Shown piece after piece: positions 25,378 to 33,283 of a stretch of DNA of 64,000 nucleotides (position 1 is its first letter; each line of letters begins with the position of its first letter). Origin of the DNA: WHSW01 sp963821025 (GTDB taxonomy: Bacteria; Actinomycetota; Thermoleophilia; Solirubrobacterales; 70-9); contig CAWGCG010000003.1 of NCBI GenBank assembly GCA_963821025.1, forward strand, positions 1,364,001-1,428,000, given 5' to 3'. A program made the position numbers and the translations under genes. The notes under the pieces were generated by a model, which was given only the letters and a program-made list of their open reading frames with translations, was not told the DNA's origin and made no database searches.

Positions 25378-25761
25378 TTGAGCGAGCACGCCCAGCCGCC
25401 TAGCGAGACTCCTGCCTTCACGCGAGAGCGACTGGCAGGCAGAGGGATCCGTTACAACACGACCGTGGCCGTGTTCCACGTCACGCTCAGACGCTCCGGA
25501 CCCGACTGGGATTCGTCGCGTCCGATGGAGGAGCAATCGAACTGGGATCCCCACGCCTCGTTCATGGACGGGCTGGTAGCCGAAGGGTTCATCCTCCTCG
25601 GCGGCCCGCTCGCCGACGAGCATCGGGTTGTCCACGTCGTCGAGGCCGAATCCGAGGACGAGGTGCGCGCCACGCTCGCGCGCGATCCGTGGAGTGAGAG
25701 CCACCTGCGACTGGAGTCGGTCGACTCCTGGACGATCCGGCTCGACGGCCGCCGCGATTAA
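25378..25761 (+). CDS. YCII-related domain protein
   Basis: Up to 127 residues from TTG 25378. The core from about residue 30 (VAVFHVTLRRSGPDWDS) to the end is a YCII/EthD-like ferredoxin-fold domain, with FMDGLVAEGFILLGGPLAD and VVEAESEDEVRATLARDPW as the typical segments. GTG at 25465 or 25471 would give the compact domain-only protein, and the first 29 residues are not conserved-looking. It is 48 bases after the Fe-S gene and may be separately transcribed. Function of the family is poorly known. Confidence 0.65.
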   Translation: MSEHAQPPSETPAFTRERLAGRGIRYNTTVAVFHVTLRRSGPDWDSSRPMEEQSNWDPHASFMDGLVAEGFILLGGPLADEHRVVHVVEAESEDEVRATLARDPWSESHLRLESVDSWTIRLDGRRD

Positions 25762-25835
25762 CCAGTCACCGGCTGACCGAAGGTCGCGAGCCGTTCACCG
25801 GGACGGTCGTCCCGTAGAGACGGGTTCGCGGATCC

Positions 25836-26186
25836 TCATCGGCCGCCCGCTCGCCGGTGTCGACCACGCCGCCAGTGGTGCACCCCTCCGAGGCCGCGGC
25901 GCGCCACGACCTCTGCCAGCCCGGCTTCCCTCAAATCGCGCAGTCGCCGTGTCGTCGTCCGACTCGTCAGCCCGCGGTGGGCGGCAAACTCCGCGGCGGT
26001 GGCCTTGCCGAGCCCCCGGAGCGCGGCCAGGTCCTCGCGCCGGCGTCGCGCCACCCGGATCGGCAAGCTCTTCGAGGCGCGCCGCTCGTCTCGTCCCGGC
26101 TTTGTGCGGACGATCCGGCCGACCTGCCGGACGACGGGATCCTCGTCGACTTCGTCCAGGAGGCGGGGCAGGACGATGACGGACAA
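25836..26186 (-). CDS. Small winged-helix/HTH DNA-binding protein, possibly degenerate
   Basis: A 116-residue basic protein. Residues about 55-105 read as a helix-turn-helix plus wing: LGKATAAEFAAHRGLTSRTT, then TRRLRDLREAGLAEVVARRG and a GVHHWRRG wing. That layout is typical of MarR/ArsR-like transcription factors. The N-terminal half is Arg-rich and unlike a family I know, and overlapping frames on the same strand are also open, so the start may be wrong or the gene may be decaying. Regulated target unknown. Confidence 0.45.
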   Translation of the reverse strand: MSVIVLPRLLDEVDEDPVVRQVGRIVRTKPGRDERRASKSLPIRVARRRREDLAALRGLGKATAAEFAAHRGLTSRTTTRRLRDLREAGLAEVVARRGLGGVHHWRRGRHRRAGGR

Positions 26187-26263
26187 ACTGGTCGGTCAGG
26201 TTCGAGAACCGCACGGGGCGTCACCTGCGGCTCCCGTCGCTGACCGTCTCGCTGCGATAGCTA

Positions 26264-26283
26264 CCGCTTTTCGTCCAAAGCGG
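26264..26283 (-). repeat. Dispersed 20-bp hairpin repeat, copy a
   Basis: CCGCTTTTCGTCCAAAGCGG, the exact reverse complement of the copy at 40815-40834. It has 7-bp arms CCGCTTT/AAAGCGG around a 6-base loop. It lies in the non-coding interval before the secreted protein gene. Confidence 0.75.
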
Positions 26284-26323
26284 CCCTTCGACAATCCAGC
26301 GGCTTCCTAGGGCTACTGGCCGC

Positions 26324-26359
26324 AGCTCACCGCGCCGCTGTAGCTCACCGCGCCGCTGT
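26324..26359 (+). repeat. Perfect 18-bp tandem duplication
   Basis: AGCTCACCGCGCCGCTGT occurs twice, back to back (26324-26341 and 26342-26359), about 90 bases upstream of the secreted protein gene. It could be replication slippage or a paired binding site. Confidence 0.8.
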
Positions 26360-26449
26360 GACGTGCGTGAGGGGCTTTTCATCGTCATTTCATTGCCAAC
26401 CTTCTACGGTCGCCTCGGGGACGACCCGGCGACGACAGGAGGAGGCACA

Positions 26450-27193
26450 ATGTCCACCAAGCTCAGGCGAACGCTGCTCGCGTTGGCCGCGATCGGCGCA
26501 CTTGCGGCATCGGGCGGCGCGATCGCCGCGACGGGCGGCGGCGCAAGCGACCCTGCGAAGCCAAAGCCGATCCCCTACGAGATCAACGATCTCTTCATCG
26601 AGACGAACGCGACCGACGGTGACATCGGACTGCAGCTGCTTGCCGACGTCGACGAGTGGGACAAGTTCACCCTCCGCGATCCGAAGGGGCGAAAGGTGAT
26701 GATGCAGGCGCGGACCAAGGGGCGCCTTGCCGGTTGGGGACTCACGGAGCTTTTCTGGGAGACGGCAGAGCCCGAGTTCTCGGAGGTGCCGTTGAGCAAG
26801 TTCAAGAAACGGTTCCCGGCGGGCAAGTACACGTTCAGGGGACGGGCCGTAGACGGCCGCAAGATCGTCGGCTCCGATCGGTTGACCCACGTGATTCCCG
26901 ACGGGCCGGTAGTCACGAGCCCGACCAAGGGCGAGACCGTGAACGCGAACGCCCTCACGGTGAGCTGGGAGCCGGTGACGACGCCGGACGGCGTCGACAT
27001 CGTCAGCTACCAGGTGATCGTGCTTCAGGAGCCCGTGGAGCGCGTGACGCTCAATCTGAACGCCGATGTCACGAGCGTCGACATTCCGGCCGAGGCGCTG
27101 ACTCCCGGTGCGCCCGAAACCAAGGTCGAGGTGCTGGCGCGCGAGAAGAGTGGCAACCAGACGATCACCGAGGTGCCGTTCTCGGTCAAGTGA
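26450..27193 (+). CDS. Secreted protein with fibronectin-III-like domain
   Basis: A 247-residue exported protein. It starts at ATG 26450, which has a perfect AGGAGG seven bases upstream; an earlier in-frame start at 26363 has none. The signal peptide is clear: basic MSTKLRR, a hydrophobic run LLALAAIGALAASGGAIAA and small residues at the cleavage area (about 26). The mature part has an N-terminal region with YEINDLFIETNATDGDIG and a C-terminal FN3-like sandwich (about 150-245; VTSPTKGETVNANALTVSWE onward). No enzyme motif. The cell surface or medium is the likely location; function unknown. Confidence 0.7.
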   Translation: MSTKLRRTLLALAAIGALAASGGAIAATGGGASDPAKPKPIPYEINDLFIETNATDGDIGLQLLADVDEWDKFTLRDPKGRKVMMQARTKGRLAGWGLTELFWETAEPEFSEVPLSKFKKRFPAGKYTFRGRAVDGRKIVGSDRLTHVIPDGPVVTSPTKGETVNANALTVSWEPVTTPDGVDIVSYQVIVLQEPVERVTLNLNADVTSVDIPAEALTPGAPETKVEVLAREKSGNQTITEVPFSVK

Positions 27194-27321
27194 AAAGCGA
27201 CAGCGCGTGCACCGGTCGTCAATCGAGACTAAGGCGAACGGTCTTACGTACGAGCGCCAGTGCCTTGAAGACGCCGTTCACCGGCCCGGTCGGGCGAATG
27301 TCCCGCGCCGCGGCGCCGGGC

Positions 27322-27339
27322 GGGGATCGTCTGATCCCC
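27322..27339. terminator. Hairpin between convergent genes
   Basis: GGGGATC-GTCT-GATCCCC, a 7-bp perfect stem with a 4-base loop, in the 255-base gap between the secreted protein gene and the convergent endonuclease/phosphatase-family gene. No U-tract. Confidence 0.35.
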
Positions 27340-27448
27340 GGGATTCAAAGAGGCGCGTACCGTGGGCGAAGGAGGTCGAGCCGGAGACGTCGGCGACAGG
27401 CGTTCCCGACCCAGCCGAGCCTGACGAGAGTTTCCCAAGGAGGCGGAT

Positions 27449-28255
27449 CTACTCCTGGAGGTCGACCTCGAGCGGCGAGTGATCGCTGAGCCCCTGGTCG
27501 CGCCATTGGTGGTGATACACGGCTGCAACGGGGCGAAGCTCCTTCGACGCGAAGAGATGATCCAGGCGCCAACCGCCGCCATGGCCGGCTATGCGCCGCC
27601 ATGTCCAACTCGGCTCCTTGCTCGCGTAGCCGTGCAGGGCTCGAAAGACATCCTCGTAGCCCACTTCTCGCAGCCCCGGAACGACGCCCAGCTCAGCGTC
27701 ATCCCATTCGGTTCCGCGATCGGGGCGAAGGCGGCCTCGGGAGTCGCGTGCGAACGAAATCACCTCACCGCTCGGTAGCTCGCGGCGCGGGGTATTGAGA
27801 TCCCCGCAAAGCACCGAGGGAGCTCGCGGCCCGCTGGCGAGCCCGCTGCGGATTGCCTCCAAGGTCCGGACCTTGACCCACCCGTTGGCCGCGTTCGGGA
27901 CGTGAACGCAATGGAGCTCTACGACCCCGGCGGCCACCGATGACGAGGTCGCCGCAATCGCGGTCTCCGGCCACGGCACGCGCAGGCTCGTCGAGGCGTC
28001 TGTGAGCGGAGCACGTGAGCTGAGGAGGACCCCTGTGCGTCGCCGAGCTGCGGGTTGCCGGCCGGGGTCGGCGTCATCGAGTGAAGCGCGAATGTGAGTT
28101 AGTCCGATCGTCGCGAGCGCGGTCCTCCACAACGGGAGGGTGCGTCGGGTGATCTCCTGCAGCGCGACCACGTCCGGTTCGCGCGCCGCCAGCGCGACAG
28201 CCTGTTCGGCCAGACGCACGCCGAGACGCGCGACATTCCAGCTCACGATACGCAC
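27449..28255 (-). CDS. Endonuclease/exonuclease/phosphatase (EEP) family protein
   Basis: A 268-residue protein of the DNase I-like fold. Family motifs in order: MRIVSWNVARLG (1-12), the metal Glu in VVALQEITRR (about 33-42), LCGDLNTPRREL near 147 (the D-x-N pair), and the C-terminal WRLDHLFASKEL with YHHQWRDQGLSDHSPL, which holds the catalytic SDH. It is cytoplasmic, with no signal peptide. Substrates in the family range from nucleic acids to phospholipids and phosphoinositides, so the activity is a metal-dependent phosphoesterase of unknown target. It is monocistronic. Confidence 0.85.
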   Translation of the reverse strand: MRIVSWNVARLGVRLAEQAVALAAREPDVVALQEITRRTLPLWRTALATIGLTHIRASLDDADPGRQPAARRRTGVLLSSRAPLTDASTSLRVPWPETAIAATSSSVAAGVVELHCVHVPNAANGWVKVRTLEAIRSGLASGPRAPSVLCGDLNTPRRELPSGEVISFARDSRGRLRPDRGTEWDDAELGVVPGLREVGYEDVFRALHGYASKEPSWTWRRIAGHGGGWRLDHLFASKELRPVAAVYHHQWRDQGLSDHSPLEVDLQE

Positions 28256-28422
28256 TCGGAGAGCCTACGGGCCAGCTCTATCCGGTCCGCGAGCCTCCAG
28301 CGCCAGACGCGGGATATTCGCGCCCCCGGTGATCGATTCGGTTGACGAGATCCTCGTCATCGCGCCCTCGCTGCCTGCGGTGGCTGGTCACCCGCGGCTT
28401 CGAGCTAGGGGCCAGGCCCGAA

Positions 28423-28671
28423 TCAGGCGGCGTCAGGGTCGCGGCGAATCTTCATGAACAGCGTCACCAGCCGGTCCTGTTCTGTTCCCGATAGGTTGGA
28501 CCGCTTCCCTCGGGACTTGACCGCAAGATCGCGCACCTCTCGCCGCTCGTCGGGCGCCAGGCGATTCCAATACTCCCTACCGCTGGTGGTTAGCCAGACA
28601 ATCGCTGCCATCACGCGCCGCCAAGGGACTTTCCTGGCGGCTGCTAACGCCTGTGCAACCCAAGTCGGCAT
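28423..28671 (-). CDS. Small conserved hypothetical protein
   Basis: An 82-residue basic protein: MPTWVAQALAAARKVPWRRV, then AAIVWLTTSGREYWNRLAPD and ERREVRDLAVKSRGKRSNLS. It has one moderately hydrophobic stretch (about 20-30) and a conserved-looking Trp/Tyr cluster. Similar short proteins are common in this group of actinobacteria as far as I recall, but no function is known to me. It has its own transcription unit. Confidence 0.6.
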   Translation of the reverse strand: MPTWVAQALAAARKVPWRRVMAAIVWLTTSGREYWNRLAPDERREVRDLAVKSRGKRSNLSGTEQDRLVTLFMKIRRDPDAA

Positions 28672-28854
28672 CTCGTGCGTGTCTTACCCGTTATCTCGCG
28701 GGTCATAGCTGGGGGTCGGGGAAGGACCCGAAGGCGAGATCTCGCTCGACCGCCGACGTGCACCAGGTGAGCGCCAAGGGCGCGGTGGACGTGGCTGACC
28801 TCTTGCAGGAAGCCAAAACCCGCTATTTGCTGGTTCGACGGCCCGCCGAACTTC

Positions 28855-29478
28855 TCAGCGCGCCGGGGCGCGCTCGCGACGATCGTCGACCCCGTCGTCG
28901 TCGCGATCATGGATCCGGTCGCGCTCACCGACACCCGCTGCGTCGACCCGGCGGTGATAGCGCTCCCCGGCCTTGCCGCCGGCGATCGCAGCCAACAGGG
29001 TGCCTGCGAGCACCAGCGCGAGCGTGATCACGCCGCCGGCGGTCAGGTCACCCTCGTCGATCGGGATCCGAGGGAGCTCGATCGACCCGAGCAGGTTGTA
29101 CTCGGAGCCTGCGATCGCGCCGATGACCGCGAGGACGACGACGGCAAGGATGCTCCAGACCCAGACGGCGATCCCCTGGCGCCCGCCGTCGAAGCGGGAC
29201 ATGCGCCCGGCGACGTAGCCGCCGGCGAAGTAGGCGAGCAGACCGATCGCGAGCAGCGCGATCGCGCCGACGACCCCGATCGTCTCGCTGCTGCCCAGCG
29301 CCTCGTCCGCGCTCTCGAGCTCCGAGAGCGCGATAGCCGCGCCCGCCGCGCTCAGCAGCGCGGTCAGCAGGGCCCCGATACCGACTGCGACCAGCCAGCC
29401 GAAGAACGCCGCGCCCCAGTTGATACCCCCGAACTCGTCCCGCTGACGCGGCGTCCCGTACTCGCCGTACCTGTCCAT
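28855..29478 (-). CDS. Four-helix membrane protein (TIGR04086/YrzE-like)
   Basis: A 207-residue membrane protein. After a hydrophilic N-terminus (MDRYGEYGTPRQRDEFGGIN) come about four hydrophobic helices, at residues 23-50, 65-92, 102-122 and 146-168, with Gly-rich faces such as AYFAGGYVAGRMSRFDGGRQ. The C-terminus is a highly charged Asp/Arg tail. AAAGGAGACGAG precedes the ATG, an excellent ribosome site. The topology resembles small membrane proteins of the YrzE family, which have no established role. Confidence 0.7.
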   Translation of the reverse strand: MDRYGEYGTPRQRDEFGGINWGAAFFGWLVAVGIGALLTALLSAAGAAIALSELESADEALGSSETIGVVGAIALLAIGLLAYFAGGYVAGRMSRFDGGRQGIAVWVWSILAVVVLAVIGAIAGSEYNLLGSIELPRIPIDEGDLTAGGVITLALVLAGTLLAAIAGGKAGERYHRRVDAAGVGERDRIHDRDDDGVDDRRERAPAR

Positions 29479-29550
29479 CTCGTCTCCTTTGGGTCTCGGA
29501 CCGCCTGTGCAGACGCGTCTACCCGGATCCGGGCTCGGTTATCGGGTTAA

Positions 29551-29736
29551 GCGAGTACGTCGACCTCGGGGAGTGCGTCATCGTGGTCGGCCACATCCAT
29601 TCACGTGGCCGAGCAAGCGAAGCCGAGGTCGAGGCGGGGAGGTCTGGCTCTTCCACTTTGCGATGGCAAAGCGGTCGAGTACTGGGAGTGCCGCACCAAG
29701 GCGAGAGCCCTCGAAGCCGCCGGGCTGTCGGAGTAG
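29551..29736 (+). pseudogene. Decayed SnoaL-like gene, 3' part with two frameshifts
   Basis: Three frames read in turn give the C-terminal part of a SnoaL/NTF2-like protein: VDLGECVIVVGHIHSRGRAS, then VWLFHF, then DGKAVEYWECR, ending in ALEAAGLSE and TAG. The last nine residues and 29 bases are the same as the end of the intact SnoaL gene at 30128-30532. The two frame changes show it is not translated as a unit. Confidence 0.65.
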
Positions 29737-29752
29737 CGCTAGATTCGGGTCG

Positions 29753-30097
29753 GTGGCCGATGCATTCGAACTGCCGTTCGGCTCCCGGGACGAGCGCATC
29801 GCGCATAACGAGGCGTGGTCGAGAAGCCTGAACGAGCGCCGCGCCGAGTGGGTGAGCGGCCGCGACCTGACACCCGGCTTTCGGTGCGAGTGCTGGCACA
29901 GGGATTGCCCGGAGCGCGTCCCCCTCTCTCCGGCGGATTGGAAGATGGTCCGCGCAAAGCCCAATCGATTCGTCGTTGCGCCCGGCCACGTTGCCGACGA
30001 GTTCGAGGCGGTGGTCGACGAGTTCCCCCGGTTCTGGTTCGTTGAGAAGCTGGGCGAGGCAGGTGCCGTCGCTAAGGACTTGGCCAACTCGGACTGA
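29753..30097 (+). CDS. Small hypothetical protein with Cys/Trp/His motif
   Basis: A 114-residue soluble protein from GTG 29753; the frame is open upstream but crosses the SnoaL pseudogene, so the GTG is preferred. Seen: LTPGFRCECWHRDCPERVPL around residues 41-60, whose Cys-x-Cys-x-x-x-x-Cys and His could bind zinc, then KPNRFVVAPGHVADEFEAVV. I recall similar short proteins with this CECW-type motif in actinobacteria, but no function is established to my knowledge. It lies 30 bases upstream of a SnoaL-like gene. Confidence 0.6.
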   Translation: MADAFELPFGSRDERIAHNEAWSRSLNERRAEWVSGRDLTPGFRCECWHRDCPERVPLSPADWKMVRAKPNRFVVAPGHVADEFEAVVDEFPRFWFVEKLGEAGAVAKDLANSD

Positions 30098-30127
30098 GGC
30101 GGCCCATCGCGCGATACTGCGCGGGCG

Positions 30128-30532
30128 ATGTCGCAGGAGAACGTCGAGATAGTCCGAGCGCAGTACGCCTCGTTCGGCCAACTCGCCGAGGGCGGCGAGG
30201 TCCACTCGTGGGTGCTCAGGTACTTCGACCCGAATTGCGAGTACCGGCCGGTCGAGGAGGTCGACGTGGTTTGCGGCCACCAGGCACTGATCGGGTGGAC
30301 AAGGCGCTGGCTCGAAGCGTGGAGCAGCTATAGCGACAGGGTCGAGGAGATCATCGATGGTGGCGAGATCGTCGTCGCTGCGATCAGCATCAACGGTCGT
30401 GGTCGCACCAGCGGCGTCGAGATACGCCAACGGTTCTTTCACGTCTTCGAGATGCACGAGGGCAGGATCATTCGGCTGAGCGAATACCTGGACCGGGACC
30501 CGGCCCTCGAAGCCGCCGGGCTGTCGGAGTAG
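30128..30532 (+). CDS. SnoaL-like/NTF2-fold protein
   Basis: A 134-residue alpha+beta barrel protein of the SnoaL/NTF2 superfamily. The opening MSQENVEIVRAQYASFGQ and the closing RFFHVFEMHEGRIIRLSEYL and ALEAAGLSE are hallmarks of a family greatly expanded in Thermoleophilia-type genomes. The pocket could bind a small hydrophobic ligand or catalyse isomerisation, and no specific substrate is readable. Its 5' and 3' ends are each duplicated as debris elsewhere in the window (30592, 29708, 40672), so this is the surviving member of a local expansion. Confidence 0.8.
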   Translation: MSQENVEIVRAQYASFGQLAEGGEVHSWVLRYFDPNCEYRPVEEVDVVCGHQALIGWTRRWLEAWSSYSDRVEEIIDGGEIVVAAISINGRGRTSGVEIRQRFFHVFEMHEGRIIRLSEYLDRDPALEAAGLSE

Positions 30533-30591
30533 GCCGCTAGACCGGCGTTCTGGCCGTTACATAGCTCCTACCTAGCTAGGCCACGGCCATA

Positions 30592-30615
30592 GCGCGATAC
30601 TGCGCGGGCGATGTC
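30592..30615 (+). repeat. Duplicate of the SnoaL gene start region
   Basis: The 24 bases GCGCGATACTGCGCGGGCGATGTC with the start codon match 30109-30132 exactly, but here the frame ends after eight codons. It is a truncated copy of the SnoaL gene 5' end. Confidence 0.7.
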
Positions 30616-30718
30616 AACGCCGCACTCGATCCGCTGACAGCGGACGTGCTGCCGCCGTTGCCTGCGACGCTGACGAGCTTTGGCTGCTCGTAGCTGAGCC
30701 GACCTGAAATCGCGCGGG

Positions 30719-30747
30719 AAACGGGCCGTCATCGGGGCGGCCCGTTT
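30719..30747. terminator. Strong GC hairpin
   Basis: AAACGGGCCG and CGGCCCGTTT form a perfect 10-bp stem with a 9-base loop, flanked by A-run and T-run bases on both sides. It is suitable as a terminator in either direction, between the SnoaL region and the convergent zinc-ribbon gene. Confidence 0.65.
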
Positions 30748-30813
30748 CTCGTAGTTTGGGATCAGTCGATCGAGGGCAGGGCAAGGCTTCGGTAGGCGTA
30801 CCAGCGCTTAGGA

Positions 30814-30993
30814 TCAGTCCGGATACGGGTCCTGCGCGCTGTCGCCGCCGCTCACCGTTTCAAACGAGGTACCGCCGCAGTTGGGACACGGCGGCAGGCT
30901 CTTCTCCGACTGCATCGTCAGCTCCTCGCCGCAGTCGGCGCATCTATACGTGCCTGCAGAAACGTCGCTGCCCGTGGGGACTGGTTCGGCCAC
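30814..30993 (-). CDS. Small zinc-ribbon protein
   Basis: A 59-residue protein from GTG 30993, which sits seven bases after a perfect AGGAGG; this fixes the start although the frame is open further upstream. Two CxxC knuckles, YRCADCGEEL (residues 17-26) and PPCPNCGGTSF, form a rubredoxin-like/zinc-ribbon fold. The tail is acidic. Such mini zinc ribbons bind metal and often partner larger proteins; the role is unknown. Confidence 0.75.
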   Translation of the reverse strand: MAEPVPTGSDVSAGTYRCADCGEELTMQSEKSLPPCPNCGGTSFETVSGGDSAQDPYPD

Positions 30994-31055
30994 GATCAAC
31001 CTCCTGATAGCTCTCTCCCTCCCGCTACCCGTTGATCGCTGCCCTATCGAGGTAC

Positions 31056-31217
31056 TTACACGGTTTCTAGGTGCTCGCGCCAGCCGGCGTCGATCTGGTC
31101 CAGCTTCGCCTCGATCTCGCTGACCGGCTCCTCGAAGCAGTAGGCCCGTAGTCTGGTGCCCTCGCTCCAACGAAATGGGGTCAGTCCCGATTCGATCCCA
31201 CCATGCGGGCAAGTCAA
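31056..31217 (-). CDS. Possible 53-residue protein
   Basis: A short frame with clear protein-like composition: from TTG 31217, MTCPHGGIESGLTPFRWSEG, then TRLRAYCFEEPVSEIEAKLD and QIDAGWREHLETV before TAA. The last 30 residues form a strongly amphipathic acidic helix. There is no good ribosome site, so the true start or integrity is unsure. It lies between the zinc-ribbon gene and the histone-like gene on the same strand. No family recognised. Confidence 0.4.
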   Translation of the reverse strand: MTCPHGGIESGLTPFRWSEGTRLRAYCFEEPVSEIEAKLDQIDAGWREHLETV

Positions 31218-31349
31218 GAGAGCCCGGGTTCCCGGGCCGCTCCTTCGCTCGATGCTGAGGACCGCTAACTGAGCTCAGAACCCGGTTGACGATGTCTCCG
31301 GCGCCCGATTGGACATCCCTTGCGGAGCTTCGACGCTGCCTTGAACGTG

Positions 31350-31760
31350 CTAAGCCTGACGCTCGGATGTGCGGCGCGTACGCCCGAGCGCCCGGGCGCC
31401 CCGTCGCTCGAATCGATTCAGCTCCTGACGAGCGAGCCGGGTGTCGCTATAGGTGCGAACCGTGCCCGTCACTCGGTCGCGCACCTCGAGCGCGGCGCCG
31501 ACGGGGATCAGAACGGCGCGCTCGGCTTGGTCGGCGACGGCGCCAAGGCGGGTCGTCTCGGCCTCGGCGCGACGTGCGGTTGCGCGGGCGGCCTGCTTGG
31601 CGGTCGTACGCGCGGCGCGCCCGGTGTCCTGCGCGGAACTCCTCGTCCGGCGAGCGGAGGCCTTGGCGGTCCCACCGCTTTGCCTGGCGGAGTTTCGCTT
31701 ACGTGTCGCAGCGGCCTTCTTGGCGGCTGCCTGGCGCTGGGTCTTTGTCTGTGCGGCCAT
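31350..31760 (-). CDS. Lys/Ala/Arg-rich histone H1-like protein
   Basis: A 136-residue very basic protein. Residues 1-75 are a low-complexity Ala/Lys/Arg/Thr tract with repeated AAKKAAATRKR and ARRTRSS-like units, resembling the tails of bacterial histone H1-like and Lsr2/HupB-type nucleoid proteins. Residues about 78-110 (AVADQAERAVLIPVGAALEV) form a hydrophobic amphipathic helix seen in phasin-like or heparin-binding proteins. It probably binds DNA or polyanions. The start at 31760 was chosen over one six codons upstream because homologous-looking sequence begins there. It lies downstream of a SigB-type promoter-driven gene on the same strand. Confidence 0.6.
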   Translation of the reverse strand: MAAQTKTQRQAAAKKAAATRKRNSARQSGGTAKASARRTRSSAQDTGRAARTTAKQAARATARRAEAETTRLGAVADQAERAVLIPVGAALEVRDRVTGTVRTYSDTRLARQELNRFERRGARALGRTRRTSERQA

Positions 31761-31886
31761 GGGTCTGTATCCCTTCAATCGCTGACTCGTTTATCAAGGC
31801 CGGCCGAGGACCCCAAGAGAGGCCCCCGGCCGGTTTGCTGTACGACGGGGCGCCGGCTGATCCGCCTGCGCCCCCGCTTCGCGGTC

Positions 31887-32234
31887 CTAGTGACGACTCC
31901 CGTTGCTGTCGTCATGCGTCTCGGTGTAGGGATCGCTCGACCCGGACTTGGCCAGCCCGCGGCTGATCATGTAGGCGCCGGCGACGATGGCGACGTAGAG
32001 CCACGCCTGGCGGGCGATGAACTCGTCGGTCCCGCTGGTGTCGCCGCCATTGATTGCGGCGGCGCTGACCAGAATCGCCACGATAACGCCGACCATGGCC
32101 CAAAACTCGGTGGTCTTGAAGGCCTGCTTGGTCTCGGTCGCCAGGCGGCGGATAACCCCGGTGTGACGAACGTCGTCGGTCCTAACTGAACCTGAATCGT
32201 TGCGGTTCGGCGCAACGGTCGTTCCTGCTTCCAT
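31887..32234 (-). CDS. Small membrane protein with two helices
   Basis: A 115-residue protein. After a polar N-terminal half with TKQAFKTTEFWAM come two hydrophobic helices, MVGVIVAILVSAAAING (about 48-64) and AWLYVAIVAGAYMISRGLA (about 76-94), then a Ser/Asp/His-rich tail. ACAGGAG lies about seven bases before the ATG. The promoter 134 bases upstream fits the SigB/F class, so it is likely a stress-response gene. The layout resembles small actinobacterial membrane proteins of unknown function. Confidence 0.65.
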   Translation of the reverse strand: MEAGTTVAPNRNDSGSVRTDDVRHTGVIRRLATETKQAFKTTEFWAMVGVIVAILVSAAAINGGDTSGTDEFIARQAWLYVAIVAGAYMISRGLAKSGSSDPYTETHDDSNGSRH

Positions 32235-32367
32235 AAGTCCGTTCTCCTGTCTTTGCGAGATCTCGTCTGGGCCGTGCGAGGTGACCGCGTCACTCTCGCC
32301 CCTTTGCTCCCAGCCGGATCGGCAGGTTGCTCGCGAATCGGCGAGCAATAGCTGCCGTAACAATCAA

Positions 32368-32393
32368 ATACCCGCCGAGGTGCCGCCCAAAAC
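32368..32393 (-). promoter_or_regulatory. SigB/SigF-type promoter for the small membrane protein gene
   Basis: On the minus strand: GTTT at 32393-32390, a 16-base spacer and GGGTAT at 32373-32368. This matches the GTTT-N14-16-GGGTA(T/C) consensus of general-stress sigma factors, two of which are encoded next door. Confidence 0.6.
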
Positions 32394-32473
32394 AAATGTT
32401 CGACCAGGGCTCGCGTTCGCTCGACTCTGCGCGCTAGGCAGGGTGCCGCCAGGTCGCGACTGCCGAGTCCCGC

Positions 32474-33283
32474 TTAGGCCGCGACCTTGGTGTAACCGTC
32501 GACCTGCTCGCCGCGGACTGCGGTCAGAAGCTTGCCGAGCGCGCGGCGACTGATGCGGGAGATGGCCATCTGCGAGACGCCGACTTCATGCCCGATCTCG
32601 CGTTGCGTCATCTGGTCGACGAAACGCATGCGCAGCACTTGCCACTCGCGGTCGTCGAGCTCGGCCCGGGCGGCCGCTTCCTCGGCTTCGACCCGGTCAA
32701 AGCCCGCTTCCGTTCCCCCGAGCGTCTCGACCAAGGTCATCGACCCCTCGTCCTGCGGACTCGGTGCGTCGAGCGACTGCGTGGCCCGGGCGTGACCGGC
32801 CTCGATTCCGTCGAGCACGTCCTCGACCGTGACGTCAAGCGACTTCGCGATCTCAGTCGGGGTCGGATGGCGCCCGAGCTCCTCGGCCAGACCGTCAGCC
32901 GCACGGTCGATCTTCATCGTCAGCTCCTGCAGGCCTCGCGGTAGCCGAAGGTTCCAGACGTGATCGCGGAAATGGCGTCGGAGCTCGCCGAGGATCGTCG
33001 GCACGGCGTAGGCCTCGAATGGGAAACCAAGCGAAGGATCGAATCCGTTGATCGACTTCACGAGGCCGAGGCTCGCCACCTGCACGAGGTCGTCAAGTGA
33101 TTCGGTTTGGCGCCGGTAGCGGAGCGCGAGCGACTTGGCCAGGGGTGTGAAGCGCCGCACGAGCTCCTCACGCAGATCGGCCGAGCGCGTAGCGGCGAAG
33201 GCTTGAAACAGATCGTCCTCATGCCACTTGACGTCTGTCCGACGGCGGACAGCCTTGCTGGCCGGCGAATCTCTCAACGCCAT
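32474..33283 (-). CDS. RNA polymerase sigma factor, SigB/SigF/SigG family
   Basis: A 269-residue group-3 sigma factor. Region 2 has LVQVASLGLVKSINGFDPSL (about 65-84), followed by the family-typical FEAYAVPTILGELRRHFRDH. Region 3 lies around 125-180. Region 4 has DQMTQREIGHEVGVSQMAIS (about 225-244) as the -35-binding helix-turn-helix. It recognises stress promoters such as those at 32368 and 48148 (inferred). The start overlaps the end of the STAS gene by 10 bases, so the two are co-translated, an arrangement typical of partner-switching stress modules. Confidence 0.92.
   Translation of the reverse strand: MALRDSPASKAVRRRTDVKWHEDDLFQAFAATRSADLREELVRRFTPLAKSLALRYRRQTESLDDLVQVASLGLVKSINGFDPSLGFPFEAYAVPTILGELRRHFRDHVWNLRLPRGLQELTMKIDRAADGLAEELGRHPTPTEIAKSLDVTVEDVLDGIEAGHARATQSLDAPSPQDEGSMTLVETLGGTEAGFDRVEAEEAAARAELDDREWQVLRMRFVDQMTQREIGHEVGVSQMAISRISRRALGKLLTAVRGEQVDGYTKVAA

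Noticed and set aside
28318..28410. Protein-like run VDEILVIAPSLPAV on the plus strand
   Set aside because: Resembles a fragment of a known type of small protein but is too short and without start or flanking homology to call a pseudogene.
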